This document shows, one piece after another, positions 52,105 to 59,923 of a stretch of 64,000 nucleotides of DNA (position 1 is its first letter; each line of letters starts with the position of its first letter). The notes beneath the pieces were generated by a model. That model was not told the DNA's origin. It ran no database searches and was given only the letters and a program-made list of their open reading frames with translations. Both the position numbers and the translations under genes were made by a program. Location: contig CBDCAI010000012.1 in NCBI GenBank assembly GCA_965213845.1, positions 54,943-118,942 on the forward strand. The letters run 5' to 3'. The stretch is from JBBROS01 sp965213845 (lineage in GTDB: Bacteria; Pseudomonadota; Alphaproteobacteria; Acetobacterales; Acetobacteraceae).

Positions 52105-52665
52105 CGCCGCGTGTTTCTGGCGGCCGGCGCGACCCTAGCTTCGGCCCTTGCAGCGCGCAAACTGTGGGCGGCGCGCAAACCATGGGCGGCGGTCCCGGAC
52201 GGGATGGCGGTCCGGGAGGAGACGATCCGGTCGGAGGCGGGCGCGCTGCCGGCCGATTTCCGCTTCACGCTCGCGGACGGGACGGTGCGGACGATCGGGG
52301 ATTATGCGGGCAAGGGGGTCGTGCTGAACCTGTGGGCGACCTGGTGCGTGCCGTGCGTGGCGGAGATGCCGGCGCTCGATGCGCTGGCGGCGGCGGTGAG
52401 GTCGTCCGGGGTGGTGGTGCTGCCGATCTCGTCGGACCGGGGCGGGGCCGTGGCGGTGGAGCGGTTCTACCGGCAGCACGAGGTGAAGAACCTGCCGGTC
52501 GTGCTGGACCCGATGGGCGCGGGCGCGCGGATGCTGGGCGCGCGGGGCATCCCGACGACGCTTCTGATCGATGCGCGGGGGATGGAGCGGGGCCGGATGG
52601 AGGGTGGGGCCGACTGGGACAGCCCGGCGACGATCGCGATGATCCGAAAGCTGGCGAACGCGTAA
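52090..52665 (+). CDS. TlpA-like thioredoxin-fold protein
   Basis: This 191-residue exported thioredoxin-like protein has a Tat/Sec-like signal (RRVFLAAGATLASALAAR) and a TlpA/ResA-type domain. The redox motif is WCVPC (C86, C89) in NLWATWCVPCVAEMPALDAL, with the cis-Pro in ARGIPTTLLID. It reduces or oxidises disulfides in the periplasm, for example in cytochrome c maturation or stress defence. AAGGA precedes the ATG. An 18-bp tandem repeat in the signal region encodes AARKLWAARKPWAA. It is convergent with the peptide-type binding protein, only two bases apart. Confidence 0.85.
   Translation: MIPLHRRVFLAAGATLASALAARKLWAARKPWAAVPDGMAVREETIRSEAGALPADFRFTLADGTVRTIGDYAGKGVVLNLWATWCVPCVAEMPALDALAAAVRSSGVVVLPISSDRGGAVAVERFYRQHEVKNLPVVLDPMGAGARMLGARGIPTTLLIDARGMERGRMEGGADWDSPATIAMIRKLANA
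52153..52188. repeat. 18-bp tandem duplication inside tlpA-like gene
   Basis: GCGCGCAAACTGTGGGCG (52153-52170) is followed directly by GCGCGCAAACCATGGGCG (52171-52188), differing at two positions. It encodes two copies of ARK(L/P)WA just after the signal h-region, so it lengthens the linker before the thioredoxin domain by six residues. Confidence 0.85.
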
Positions 52666-52667
52666 GG

Positions 52668-54269
52668 TCAGCCCTTCTTCACGTCGTAGAACAGCGCGAG
52701 GCCCGGGAGGATGCCGGTGATGGTGCTGCGCCAGGCAGCGACGTCCGTCAGCAGGCCGAGCGGGTAATAGGGGACGTCCCGGAAGGCCTGGGCCTGCATG
52801 TCGCGGGCGATGGCCTGCTGGGCCTGCAGGTCGGGGGCGGTGAACCAGGCGTCGCGCAGCGCCTCGATGCGGGGGCTGTCGGGCCAGCCGGCGATGGAGG
52901 CGGCGCCGTTGCCGCGCAGCCAGTTGTGCGGGGCCGGGCTGACGACGCTGGAGCCGTAATAGCCGGTGATGTACAGGCTCCAGCCGCCGCGTTCGACGGG
53001 CTCGCGGGAGTTGGCGCGGCTGAGCACGCTGCCCCAGTCCGTGGGCTGGTAGTCGACGTTCATGCCGACCTTGCGGAGCATGTCGGCGGCGACCTCGGCC
53101 ATGGCGTTGATGATGGGGCGGTCGGTCCCGCCCATGAGCACGGTGCGTTGCCCGGCATAGCCGGCGGCGGCCAGGTCGCGGCGGACGCGGTCCAGCCGGG
53201 CCGGGCTCAGCGGGTCGGGCGAGAGGGCGGCCATGCCGGCGTCGTTGGCCATCGCGGATTCCGGATGGAAGAAGCCGACATGGTCCCGCCAGAGGGCGCG
53301 GTCCTCGCCGGAGGCGGCGGTCATGAAGTCGGTCTGAACGATGCCGCCCATGACGGCCCGGCGGATGGCCGGATTGTCGAAGGGGGGCTGCAGGCAGTTG
53401 GGGCGCATGGCGGCGGCATAGCCGGGGTAGGCCTGGACGCGGACGACGATGTCGCGGCGGGCCCGCAGAGTCGGCAGGTTGTCGACGCTGGCGGCTTCCC
53501 ACCAGTCCATCTCGCCGGACTGGAGCGCGGCTGCGGCGGTGGCAGAATCGGGGATGGTGTGCCACTCGACCCGGTCGAGGTAGGCGCGCTTGGGGCCGGC
53601 GAGCAGGCTCGTGGTGCCTTCCCGGGGGACGTAGGCGGCGAACTTCTCGTAGGCGGCGAGCGAGCCCGGCACGCGGTCGGCGGCGACGAAGCGGAAGGGG
53701 CCGCTGCCGACCATCTCCGTCACCTGGGTGGCGGCCGGGGTGCGGGCCAGGCGTTCGGGCATGATGACGGCGGTGTTGACGCCGACCTTGCCGAGCGCCT
53801 CGGCCAGCAGCGGGAAGGGCCGCTTGAGGCGGAAGACGACCACCTTGTCCGACGGTGCGGCGATCTCGTCGAGGGCCGCGGTCAGGCCGAGGCCGAAGGC
53901 GTCCTTGCTGCCCCAGCGCCGGATGGAGGCGGCGACGTCGCGGGCGAGCACGGGGGTGCCGTCGTGGAACAGCAGGCCGTCACGCAGCGTCATGCGCCAC
54001 ACGTGGCCGCCATCCTCGATCGTGTGGCCGTCCACCATCTGCGGCTGGGTGCGGCCATGTTCGTCGACGCCGAACAGCGTGTCGAACACGAGGCAGGCGT
54101 GCTGCATCGTGACGACGGAGGTGCTCTGCACGGGATCGAGCACGGCGAGGTCGGCCTGGGGCATGAAGCGCAGCACGGTGGCGGCGCGGGCGACACGCGG
54201 GGCGGCGAGCCCGGCGCCGAGCGTAGCGGCGGCGCCCCGCATCAATCCACGCCGGCTCGTTGCGATCAA
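52668..54269 (-). CDS. ABC transporter substrate-binding protein, peptide/opine type (SBP_bac_5)
   Basis: This 533-residue periplasmic binding protein has a twin-arginine signal (SRRGLMRGAAATLGAGLAAP). The SBP_bac_5 domain includes RFMPQADLAVLDPVQSTS, WRMTLRDGLLFHDGTPVLA, VVFRLKRPFPLLAEAL, VGSGPFRFVAAD and NPAIRRAVMGGIVQTDFM. The ligand may be a peptide, opine or other large molecule. No permease or ATPase genes are adjacent, so it is an orphan binding protein sitting between housekeeping genes. TTG at 54269 is the likely start, with AAGGGG upstream. Confidence 0.85.
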   Translation of the reverse strand: MIATSRRGLMRGAAATLGAGLAAPRVARAATVLRFMPQADLAVLDPVQSTSVVTMQHACLVFDTLFGVDEHGRTQPQMVDGHTIEDGGHVWRMTLRDGLLFHDGTPVLARDVAASIRRWGSKDAFGLGLTAALDEIAAPSDKVVVFRLKRPFPLLAEALGKVGVNTAVIMPERLARTPAATQVTEMVGSGPFRFVAADRVPGSLAAYEKFAAYVPREGTTSLLAGPKRAYLDRVEWHTIPDSATAAAALQSGEMDWWEAASVDNLPTLRARRDIVVRVQAYPGYAAAMRPNCLQPPFDNPAIRRAVMGGIVQTDFMTAASGEDRALWRDHVGFFHPESAMANDAGMAALSPDPLSPARLDRVRRDLAAAGYAGQRTVLMGGTDRPIINAMAEVAADMLRKVGMNVDYQPTDWGSVLSRANSREPVERGGWSLYITGYYGSSVVSPAPHNWLRGNGAASIAGWPDSPRIEALRDAWFTAPDLQAQQAIARDMQAQAFRDVPYYPLGLLTDVAAWRSTITGILPGLALFYDVKKG

Positions 54270-54315
54270 GGCAGCCCCTTTCCCCGTGCGGGTTGGAGCC
54301 TGCCGCAGCGTGCGG

Positions 54316-54981
54316 TCAGAAGTCCAATGAACTCGGGGCGCGATGGCCGATCATGGACAGCAGCTCCCGCCGGGTCTCCGGGTCGTCGCGGAATGCGCCG
54401 AGCATGCGGCTGGTGACCATGCTGACGCCGGGCTTGTGGACGCCGCGGGTGGACATGCACTGGTGCCCGGCCTCGATCACGACGCCGACGCCCCGGGGCT
54501 GCAGCACCTGATTGATGGTGTCGGCGATCTGAACGGTCAGGCGTTCCTGGATCTGCAGCCGCTTGCTGAAGGCGTCGACCAAGCGGGCGAGCTTGCTGAT
54601 GCCGACGACCCGGTCCCGGGGAAGGTAGGCGACGTGGCAGCGCCCGATGATGGGCACCATGTGGTGCTCGCAATAGCTTTCCAGCCGGATGTCGCGCAGC
54701 AGCACGATCTCGTCGTAACCCTGAACCTCCTCGAAGGTGCGTTCCAGCAGGGCCACGGGGTCGATCCCATAGCCGGCGAACAGCTCCTTGTAGGCCTTGA
54801 CGACGCGCTTCGGGGTGTCGCGCAGCCCTTCGCGGGCGGGATCGTCGCCCGCGAGGCGCATGAGGGTGCGGACGGCCTCCTCGGCTTCCTCCTGACTGGG
54901 CACGCCGACGCAGGTCCGGACGGGAACAGGGGGCTTGGTGATGCTGTTCAAGGCAGGCGCCTTCGTTCTTGAAGAGGGCAT
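54316..54981 (-). CDS. folE: GTP cyclohydrolase I
   Basis: This 221-residue enzyme catalyses the first step of folate/tetrahydrobiopterin synthesis, GTP to 7,8-dihydroneopterin triphosphate. The zinc ligands are visible: C104 and H107 in ESYCEHHMVP and C175 in AGHQCMSTRG, spaced as in E. coli FolE. VGISKLARLVDAFSKRLQIQ and TPKRVVKAYKELF complete the family signature. It lies 46 bases upstream of the binding-protein gene on the same strand. Confidence 0.96.
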   Translation of the reverse strand: MPSSRTKAPALNSITKPPVPVRTCVGVPSQEEAEEAVRTLMRLAGDDPAREGLRDTPKRVVKAYKELFAGYGIDPVALLERTFEEVQGYDEIVLLRDIRLESYCEHHMVPIIGRCHVAYLPRDRVVGISKLARLVDAFSKRLQIQERLTVQIADTINQVLQPRGVGVVIEAGHQCMSTRGVHKPGVSMVTSRMLGAFRDDPETRRELLSMIGHRAPSSLDF

Positions 54982-55036
54982 GTGGGCAGGATGGCCGGGG
55001 TCGCAAGATCGACGCGGCCGGGGTCCGCTATCCCGG

Positions 55037-55444
55037 CTAGTTCAGGTGGCGGCCTTGTGAGGGGCAGTCCAGGCTGAAGGCCGGGATCTCGACGTCGAAC
55101 GGCTCCCGCGTCAGGGTGGCGATCATGTGGTAGGCGCCGGCCATGATGCCGGAGGAGGTCTCGAGCGGGGTGCCCGAGGTGTATTCGAACGCCTCGCCCG
55201 CCTCGAGCACCGGTTGTTCGCCGACGACGCCGTCGCCCTGGACCACCTGCATGCGGCCGTTGGCGTCGGTGATGTGCCATGTGCGGCGGAGCAGCTGGAC
55301 GGTCTCCGTGCCGCGGTTCTGGATGCGGACCTGGTAGGCCCACACCCAGCTGCGCTGATCGGGGTTGGACTGGTCGGCGAGGAAGCGGGCGCGAACCGTC
55401 ACCTGGATGTGGCGGGTCGTGGCGGTGTAGTCGCCCCGCATCAT
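55037..55444 (-). CDS. apaG: ApaG-domain protein
   Basis: This 135-residue protein is of the ApaG/DUF525 family, with an immunoglobulin-like beta fold. It has VTVRARFLADQSNPDQRSWV, WAYQVRIQNRGTETVQLLRR, WHITDANGRMQVVQGDGVVG, TPLETSSGIMAGAYHM and IPAFSLDCPSQGRHLN. ApaG is linked to cobalt resistance and magnesium efflux in enterobacteria, but its mechanism is unclear. It starts two bases after the metZ stop, so the two are an operon under the upstream riboswitch. Confidence 0.93.
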   Translation of the reverse strand: MMRGDYTATTRHIQVTVRARFLADQSNPDQRSWVWAYQVRIQNRGTETVQLLRRTWHITDANGRMQVVQGDGVVGEQPVLEAGEAFEYTSGTPLETSSGIMAGAYHMIATLTREPFDVEIPAFSLDCPSQGRHLN

Positions 55445-55446
55445 GG

Positions 55447-56676
55447 CTATTCCGCTGCCTGGCGGGCGGTGCCGTGCGCCTGGCCGTGCGCGCCGACCTG
55501 GTCGAGCGCGGCGAGCAGGTCCTCGATGATGTCATCGGGGTCTTCGAGCCCGACGGACAGGCGGATGGCGCCGTCGGCGATGCCGAGGCGTGCGCGTTCC
55601 TCGGCGCCGATCTTCATGTGGGTGGTGGTGGCGGGATGGGTGGCGAGCGACTTCGAGTCGCCAAGGTTGTTCGACACCGCGACCAGGCGGAAGGCGTTCA
55701 TGGCCTGGAAGGCGGCGGCCTTGTCGGCCAGCTCGAACGTGACCATCGTGCCGCCCCCGCTCATCTGCGCCATGGCCAGGGCATGCTGGGGATGGTCGGG
55801 CCGGGTGGGATACAGCACGCGGCGGACCGCGCCGTGCCCGGCCAGCGCATTGGCCACGCGGGCAGCGGCGGCCGAGGCGGCCTGCACGCGCAGGTGCAGC
55901 GTCTCCAGCCCCTTCAGCAGCAGCCAGGCGTTGAAGGCGGAGAGGCTGGGGCCGGTGTTGCGGATGAAGGGCTGCAGCACGTCCTCGACCCAGGCCTTGC
56001 GGCCCAGCACGGCGCCGCCCAGGACACGGCCCTGGCCATCGATGTGCTTGGTGCAGGAATAGACGACGACGTCGGCGCCGAACTCGAACGGCTGCTGCAG
56101 CAGCGGGGTGGCGAAGACGTTGTCCACCACCACCAGGGCGCCGGCGGCGTGGGCCAGGGTGCTGATGCGGCGCAGGTCCAGGATCTCGAGCATGGGGTTG
56201 GACGGCGTCTCGAGCAGGACGAGCGTCGTGGGCGTGGACAGCGCGCGGGCCCAGGCCTCGAGGTCGGTGCCGTCGACGAACTCGGTGGTGATGCCGTAGC
56301 GGGGCAGCAGGGTGGAGACGATCCAGTGGCAGGAGCCGAACAGCGCCCGGCTGGCGACGACGCGGTCGCCGGTCTTGAGGTGGCTCAGCATGGTGGCGTG
56401 CACGGCGGCCATGCCGGTGGCGGTGACGCGGCAGGCCTCGGCGCCCTCGATCCCGGCGAGGCGGGCCTCGAGCATGGCGACGGTCGGGTTGCCGAAGCGG
56501 GAGTACTGGTAGTGCTGGACGCTGCCCTGGAAGGTGGCCTCGGCCTGCTCGGCGCTGTCGTAGATGAAGCCCGAGGTCAGGAAGAGCGCTTCGGAGGTCT
56601 CGCCGTACGGCGAGCGCACGGTGCCGCCATGGACCAGGCGGGTGGCCGGGCGGTAGGTTTGGATGGGGTCGGACAT
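55447..56676 (-). CDS. metZ: O-succinylhomoserine sulfhydrylase
   Basis: This 409-residue PLP enzyme is of the Cys/Met metabolism family. It has YQYSRFGNPTVAMLEARLAG, VTATGMAAVHATMLSHLKTG, LLETPSNPMLEILDL, VVDNVFATPLLQQP and the PLP-Lys in VVVYSCTKHIDGQGR (K210). It makes homocysteine from O-succinylhomoserine and sulfide. Start: ATG at 56676 with GAGG about 8 bases upstream; a longer frame upstream is riboswitch sequence. Expression is probably shut off by SAM through the SAM-II aptamer 65 bases upstream. Confidence 0.93.
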   Translation of the reverse strand: MSDPIQTYRPATRLVHGGTVRSPYGETSEALFLTSGFIYDSAEQAEATFQGSVQHYQYSRFGNPTVAMLEARLAGIEGAEACRVTATGMAAVHATMLSHLKTGDRVVASRALFGSCHWIVSTLLPRYGITTEFVDGTDLEAWARALSTPTTLVLLETPSNPMLEILDLRRISTLAHAAGALVVVDNVFATPLLQQPFEFGADVVVYSCTKHIDGQGRVLGGAVLGRKAWVEDVLQPFIRNTGPSLSAFNAWLLLKGLETLHLRVQAASAAAARVANALAGHGAVRRVLYPTRPDHPQHALAMAQMSGGGTMVTFELADKAAAFQAMNAFRLVAVSNNLGDSKSLATHPATTTHMKIGAEERARLGIADGAIRLSVGLEDPDDIIEDLLAALDQVGAHGQAHGTARQAAE

Positions 56677-56741
56677 GCCACTTGCCTCAGTTGACGGGCC
56701 GTGAATGCCGGCGGCTGCCAAGCGGGATCGGGGCAGACGCT

Positions 56742-56800
56742 GGCCTCTTTAGCGCGATTCTTTCACCTCGCCGCAATCCGGCCGGACAAATCACGAGGGC
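56742..56800 (-). ncRNA. SAM-II riboswitch upstream of metZ
   Basis: On the minus strand the leader reads CUCGUGAUUUGUCCGG, then GGAUUGCGGCGAGGUGAAAG and AAUCGCGCUAAAGAGGCC, matching the SAM-II consensus (GUGAUUUG, UUGC, then a CGCUAAAG tail). Stem P1 pairs CCUCG (minus of 56794-56798) with CGAGG (minus of 56766-56770), and the tail at 56744-56753 would form the pseudoknot. SAM-II aptamers regulate metA/metX/metZ in alphaproteobacteria, usually by hiding the ribosome binding site when SAM is high. It has the right position and orientation for metZ-apaG. Confidence 0.88.
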
Positions 56801-56888
56801 CGCCCCCGTGGCGACGGCCCTGTGTAGGCCCGGGGGCGTTGCGCGGTCAACGGCAGAACCCTATAACGGGGCGCTGCGACGCCGGCAC

Positions 56889-56962
56889 GCGGGTGTAGTT
56901 CAATGGTAGAACGGCAGCTTCCCAAGCTGCATACGAGGGTTCGATTCCCTTCACCCGCTCCA
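56889..56962 (+). tRNA. tRNA-Gly(CCC)
   Basis: This is a full cloverleaf: acceptor GCGGGTG (56889-56895) pairs with CACCCGC (56952-56958), with discriminator T and encoded CCA (56960-56962). The D-arm has GTTCAATGGTAGAAC, the anticodon arm GCAGCTTCCCAAGCTGC with anticodon CCC (56921-56923), and the T-arm GAGGGTTCGATTCCCTT. It lies upstream of and divergent from metZ. Confidence 0.97.
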
Positions 56963-56998
56963 GCCCCTTACTCGATCCAGCCTCGCTGGGGAGGGGGC

Positions 56999-57883
56999 TC
57001 AGAAGCGTTTCGCGATCCCGGAATAGAGTTGCAGGTTCGGCGCCGCGCGGTTCAGGCCGAGGTTGATGCCGGCGTCGAGCTGCATCGAGGGTGTCAGCGC
57101 GTAGGCGACGGCGGCGTCGGCCGTATAGACGGGCGGGGTGCGGGCGTCGGTGCCGAGGGCGGAGTAGAGTTCGCCGTAGAGGGTGAGCTTGGGCCCGACC
57201 GGGTGGGAGACGTTGACGAGCTGGGTGAAGTTGACGTGCCGTCCGGTGTCGGCCTGGTTCCGCAGCACGTCCACCTCCGCCATCAGCAACAGGGAGAACC
57301 CGAGCGGCAGGGGCAGCACGAGGGGGGCGATCAGCCCGCCTTCGGTGGCGCCGTTGCCGAGGTTCGGGGAGGCGGTGGGCAGCTTGACATAGGGGATGAG
57401 GGCCAGGCCCGGGGCGCCCCGCTCGCCGAACAGGTTGAGCTTGACGCGGAGCACGAGGTCCCCGGCGCCACGCGCCGTCTGCAGGCGGGCGCCGGTGCCA
57501 GGGTCGAGAAGGGCCAGGTCGTTGTAGCCGCCGAACTGCGCTGCGACCTCGATGCGGTTGGTGATGCCGAGCTTGAGGACGGGGTCGGCGACGGTCGAGA
57601 GTCGCGTGGTGACTCCGCCGGCGTTCGAGTGGGTGTAGCTGTAGAAGTCGGTCTCGACCTGGACATGGCCGGGGTCGACGGTGACGGGCGAGAAGCTTTT
57701 GGTCGGGCGGTCGGCGCTGAACGGGCGCAGGGCGGCATCAGGTGTCGGGTTGAACAGGTTGAAGCCGCTGCGGTCGATCGGGGCGGGCGCAAGCTGGGCC
57801 GGGCCCTGGGCGGCGGCGGGCGGCGCCATGCCGCCGAGGATGCTAAAGCCGATCAAGAGAATTGCTGGACACGATCGGAACAT
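56999..57883 (-). CDS. Outer-membrane transporter-like protein (MetA-phenol-degradation family)
   Basis: This 294-residue exported protein has a signal peptide (LIGFSILGGMAPPAAAQ). Its body of alternating polar/hydrophobic beta strands ends in a C-terminal Phe (SGIAKRF), the usual outer-membrane barrel ending. FSADRPTKSFSPVTVDPGHV (the 'tDRPd' opening) and LVLRVKLNLFGE match the Phenol_MetA_deg/transporter family (PF13557). Members sit near solvent or phenol degradation genes, but none are here. It is divergent from the kdp operon. Confidence 0.75.
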   Translation of the reverse strand: MFRSCPAILLIGFSILGGMAPPAAAQGPAQLAPAPIDRSGFNLFNPTPDAALRPFSADRPTKSFSPVTVDPGHVQVETDFYSYTHSNAGGVTTRLSTVADPVLKLGITNRIEVAAQFGGYNDLALLDPGTGARLQTARGAGDLVLRVKLNLFGERGAPGLALIPYVKLPTASPNLGNGATEGGLIAPLVLPLPLGFSLLLMAEVDVLRNQADTGRHVNFTQLVNVSHPVGPKLTLYGELYSALGTDARTPPVYTADAAVAYALTPSMQLDAGINLGLNRAAPNLQLYSGIAKRF

Positions 57884-57924
57884 GGTGGACCCTTGGGCAA
57901 GTCGCGGGGTGGCAGGTCGCGAGG

Positions 57925-57941
57925 TTTATACGGCCTTTACG
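57925..57941 (+). promoter_or_regulatory. kdpE box: Candidate KdpE binding site
   Basis: TTTATACGGCCTTTACG consists of TTTATA and TTTACG separated by five bases. The E. coli KdpE site upstream of kdpFABC is TTTATA, five bases, TTTACA, so half-sites and spacing agree with one mismatch. It lies about 95 bases upstream of the first kdp ORF, on the coding strand, in an otherwise GC-rich region. It should bind phosphorylated KdpE when potassium is low. Confidence 0.5.
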
Positions 57942-58019
57942 TCGCTCGGCAGCATCCGGTGTGGCGTCTTTATGCGTGGCGCGTGCATACGGTGCCTCAA
58001 TCGACCGGAGTTTTCCACG

Positions 58020-58103
58020 TTGACCGACATCATCGTCCTCGTGCTCGGCACGGGCGGCATTTTGCTCATGGCGGGCTACGCCATTCTCTGCGAGCGGATC
58101 TAG
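58020..58103 (+). CDS. Small membrane peptide upstream of kdpF
   Basis: This is a 27-residue single-helix peptide, MTDIIVLVLGTGGILLMAGY, followed by AILCERI. It starts with TTG, preceded by GGAG. A very similar short ORF (one helix ending in a polar C(D/E)R(L/I) tail) often stands before kdpF in alphaproteobacteria, as I recall. It may be a KdpF-like accessory subunit. It is separated from kdpF by seven bases, so it belongs to the operon. Confidence 0.55.
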   Translation: MTDIIVLVLGTGGILLMAGYAILCERI

Positions 58104-58110
58104 GCCGGTG

Positions 58111-58194
58111 GTGGACCTGGTGCTGGGCGGCGCGGTCGCGGCCGGGCTGCTGATCTATCTCGTGTGGGCGCTCGTGCGACCCGAAGACTTTTGA
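58111..58194 (+). CDS. kdpF: Potassium-transporting ATPase subunit KdpF
   Basis: This 27-residue membrane peptide, MDLVLGGAVAAGLLIYLVWA followed by LVRPEDF, has the typical KdpF form: one hydrophobic helix followed by RPE(D/R)F. It stabilises the KdpABC complex. The start is GTG (58111, or 58108 for one extra residue). It ends ten bases before kdpA. Confidence 0.85.
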   Translation: MDLVLGGAVAAGLLIYLVWALVRPEDF

Positions 58195-58204
58195 GGACCA
58201 TCGC

Positions 58205-59914
58205 ATGACCCTTATCGGCTGGGCGCAGATCGCGCTCGTGCTGGCGCTCGTGTTCCTGGCGGCGGTTCCGCTCGGGGGCTACATCGCCGCGGTGCTGCAG
58301 GGCAGCCGGACCTGGTTGGCGCCTGTGCTGGGGCCGGTGGAGCGCGGATTCTACCGGCTGGCCGGGGTGGATCCCGCGGCGCAGATGGGCTGGCGGAGCT
58401 ATGCCGCGGCGCTGATCGTGCTGAGCGCGCTGCACTTCGTGGTGCTGTACGCCATGCTGCGGTTGCAGCAGTTCCTGCCGTTGAACCCGATGGAGCAGGG
58501 GCCGATGACGCCGCAGCTGGCGTTCAACACGGCGATCAGCTTCGTCACCAACACCAACTGGCAGGCCTATGGCGGCGAAACCGCGCTGTCGTACGGGACG
58601 CAGATGTGGGGGCTGACGGTCCACAACTTCCTGTCGGCGGCGACCGGCATCGCGGCGGCGGCGGTGGTGGCGCGGGCGTTCGCGGGTGGCGGGCTGAAGA
58701 CGCTGGGCAACTTCTGGGTCGATCTGACGCGGATCACGCTCTATGTCCTGCTGCCGATCTGCCTGGTGTACACCGTGGTCCTGATCGCCGCGGGGGTGCC
58801 GCAGACGCTTGCGGCCAGCGTGGACGCGACGACGCTCGAGGGGGCCAAGCAGGCCATCGCCGTGGGGCCTGTGGCGTTCCAGGAGTCGATCAAGCTGCTG
58901 GGCACCAACGGCGGCGGCTTCTTCAACGCCAACTCCGCCCATCCGTTCGAGAACCCGACGGCGCTGAGCAACGTGGTCGAGACGTGGTCCGAGATCGTGA
59001 TCCCGTTTGCGCTGGCGGTGACGTTCGGGGTGATCGTGCGGGACCGCCGACAGGGGTTCGCGCTGATGTGGACGATGGCCATCCTGATGGTGGGGTTCGT
59101 GGTGTGCTGCTACTGGGCCGAGAGCTCGGGCAACCCGCTGCTGACGGCGGCGGGGGTCGATCCGTCCATGGGGAACATGGAGGGCAAGGAGGTCCGGTTC
59201 GGCACGGCTGTGTCGGCGCTGTTCGCGGTGACGACCAGCGCCACGTCCGATGGCGCCGTGATCGCGATGCACGACAGCTTCACGCCGCTGGGCGGGATGG
59301 TGCCGATGTTCCTGATCCAGCTGGGCGAGGTCGTGCCGGGCGGCGTGGGCTCGGGGCTGTACGGGATCATCGTGTTTGCGCTGCTGGCGGTGTTCGTGGC
59401 CGGGCTGATGGTGGGGCGGACGCCGGAGTATCTGGGCAAGAAGGTGCAGGCGCGGGAGATCAAGCTGGCGATGCTGGCGGTGCTGATCTTGCCGCTGTGC
59501 ATCCTGAGCGGCACGGCGCTGTGCCTCGTGCTGCCCGACGGCGTGTCGTCGCTGTCCAATGCGGGTCCGCATGGGTTGAGCGAGATGCTGTATGCCTTCA
59601 CCTCGGCCACGGGCAACAACGGCAGCGCGTTCGGCGGGCTTTCGGCGGACACGCCGCTGCTGGATTATGCGCTGGGCACCTGCATGCTGCTGGGGCGGTT
59701 CGCGTTCATGATCCCGGTGCTGGCGATCGCCGGGTCGCTGGCGGCCAAGCCGAAGCTGAACGAGAGCGCCGGGACGTTCCCGACGCATGGGCCGCTGTTC
59801 ATCGGCCTGCTGATCGGGGTGATCCTGATTATGGGCGGGCTGCAGTTCCTGCCTGCGCTGAGCCTCGGCCCCTTGGCGGAGCACTTCTCGATGCTCGCCG
59901 GCAAGACCTTTTAG
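58205..59914 (+). CDS. kdpA: Potassium-transporting ATPase potassium-binding subunit KdpA
   Basis: This 569-residue membrane protein has about ten helices and four selectivity-filter-like loops: SFVTNTNWQAYGGE, LLGTNGGGFFNANSAHPFEN, VTTSATSDGAVI and FTSATGNNGSAFGGL. These form the potassium filter. LPLNPMEQGPMTPQLAFNTA is the usual start of the first pore loop. GAGGA precedes the ATG. It works with KdpB and KdpC as a high-affinity potassium pump in the inner membrane. Confidence 0.97.
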   Translation: MTLIGWAQIALVLALVFLAAVPLGGYIAAVLQGSRTWLAPVLGPVERGFYRLAGVDPAAQMGWRSYAAALIVLSALHFVVLYAMLRLQQFLPLNPMEQGPMTPQLAFNTAISFVTNTNWQAYGGETALSYGTQMWGLTVHNFLSAATGIAAAAVVARAFAGGGLKTLGNFWVDLTRITLYVLLPICLVYTVVLIAAGVPQTLAASVDATTLEGAKQAIAVGPVAFQESIKLLGTNGGGFFNANSAHPFENPTALSNVVETWSEIVIPFALAVTFGVIVRDRRQGFALMWTMAILMVGFVVCCYWAESSGNPLLTAAGVDPSMGNMEGKEVRFGTAVSALFAVTTSATSDGAVIAMHDSFTPLGGMVPMFLIQLGEVVPGGVGSGLYGIIVFALLAVFVAGLMVGRTPEYLGKKVQAREIKLAMLAVLILPLCILSGTALCLVLPDGVSSLSNAGPHGLSEMLYAFTSATGNNGSAFGGLSADTPLLDYALGTCMLLGRFAFMIPVLAIAGSLAAKPKLNESAGTFPTHGPLFIGLLIGVILIMGGLQFLPALSLGPLAEHFSMLAGKTF

Positions 59915-59923
59915 GAACCTCCC

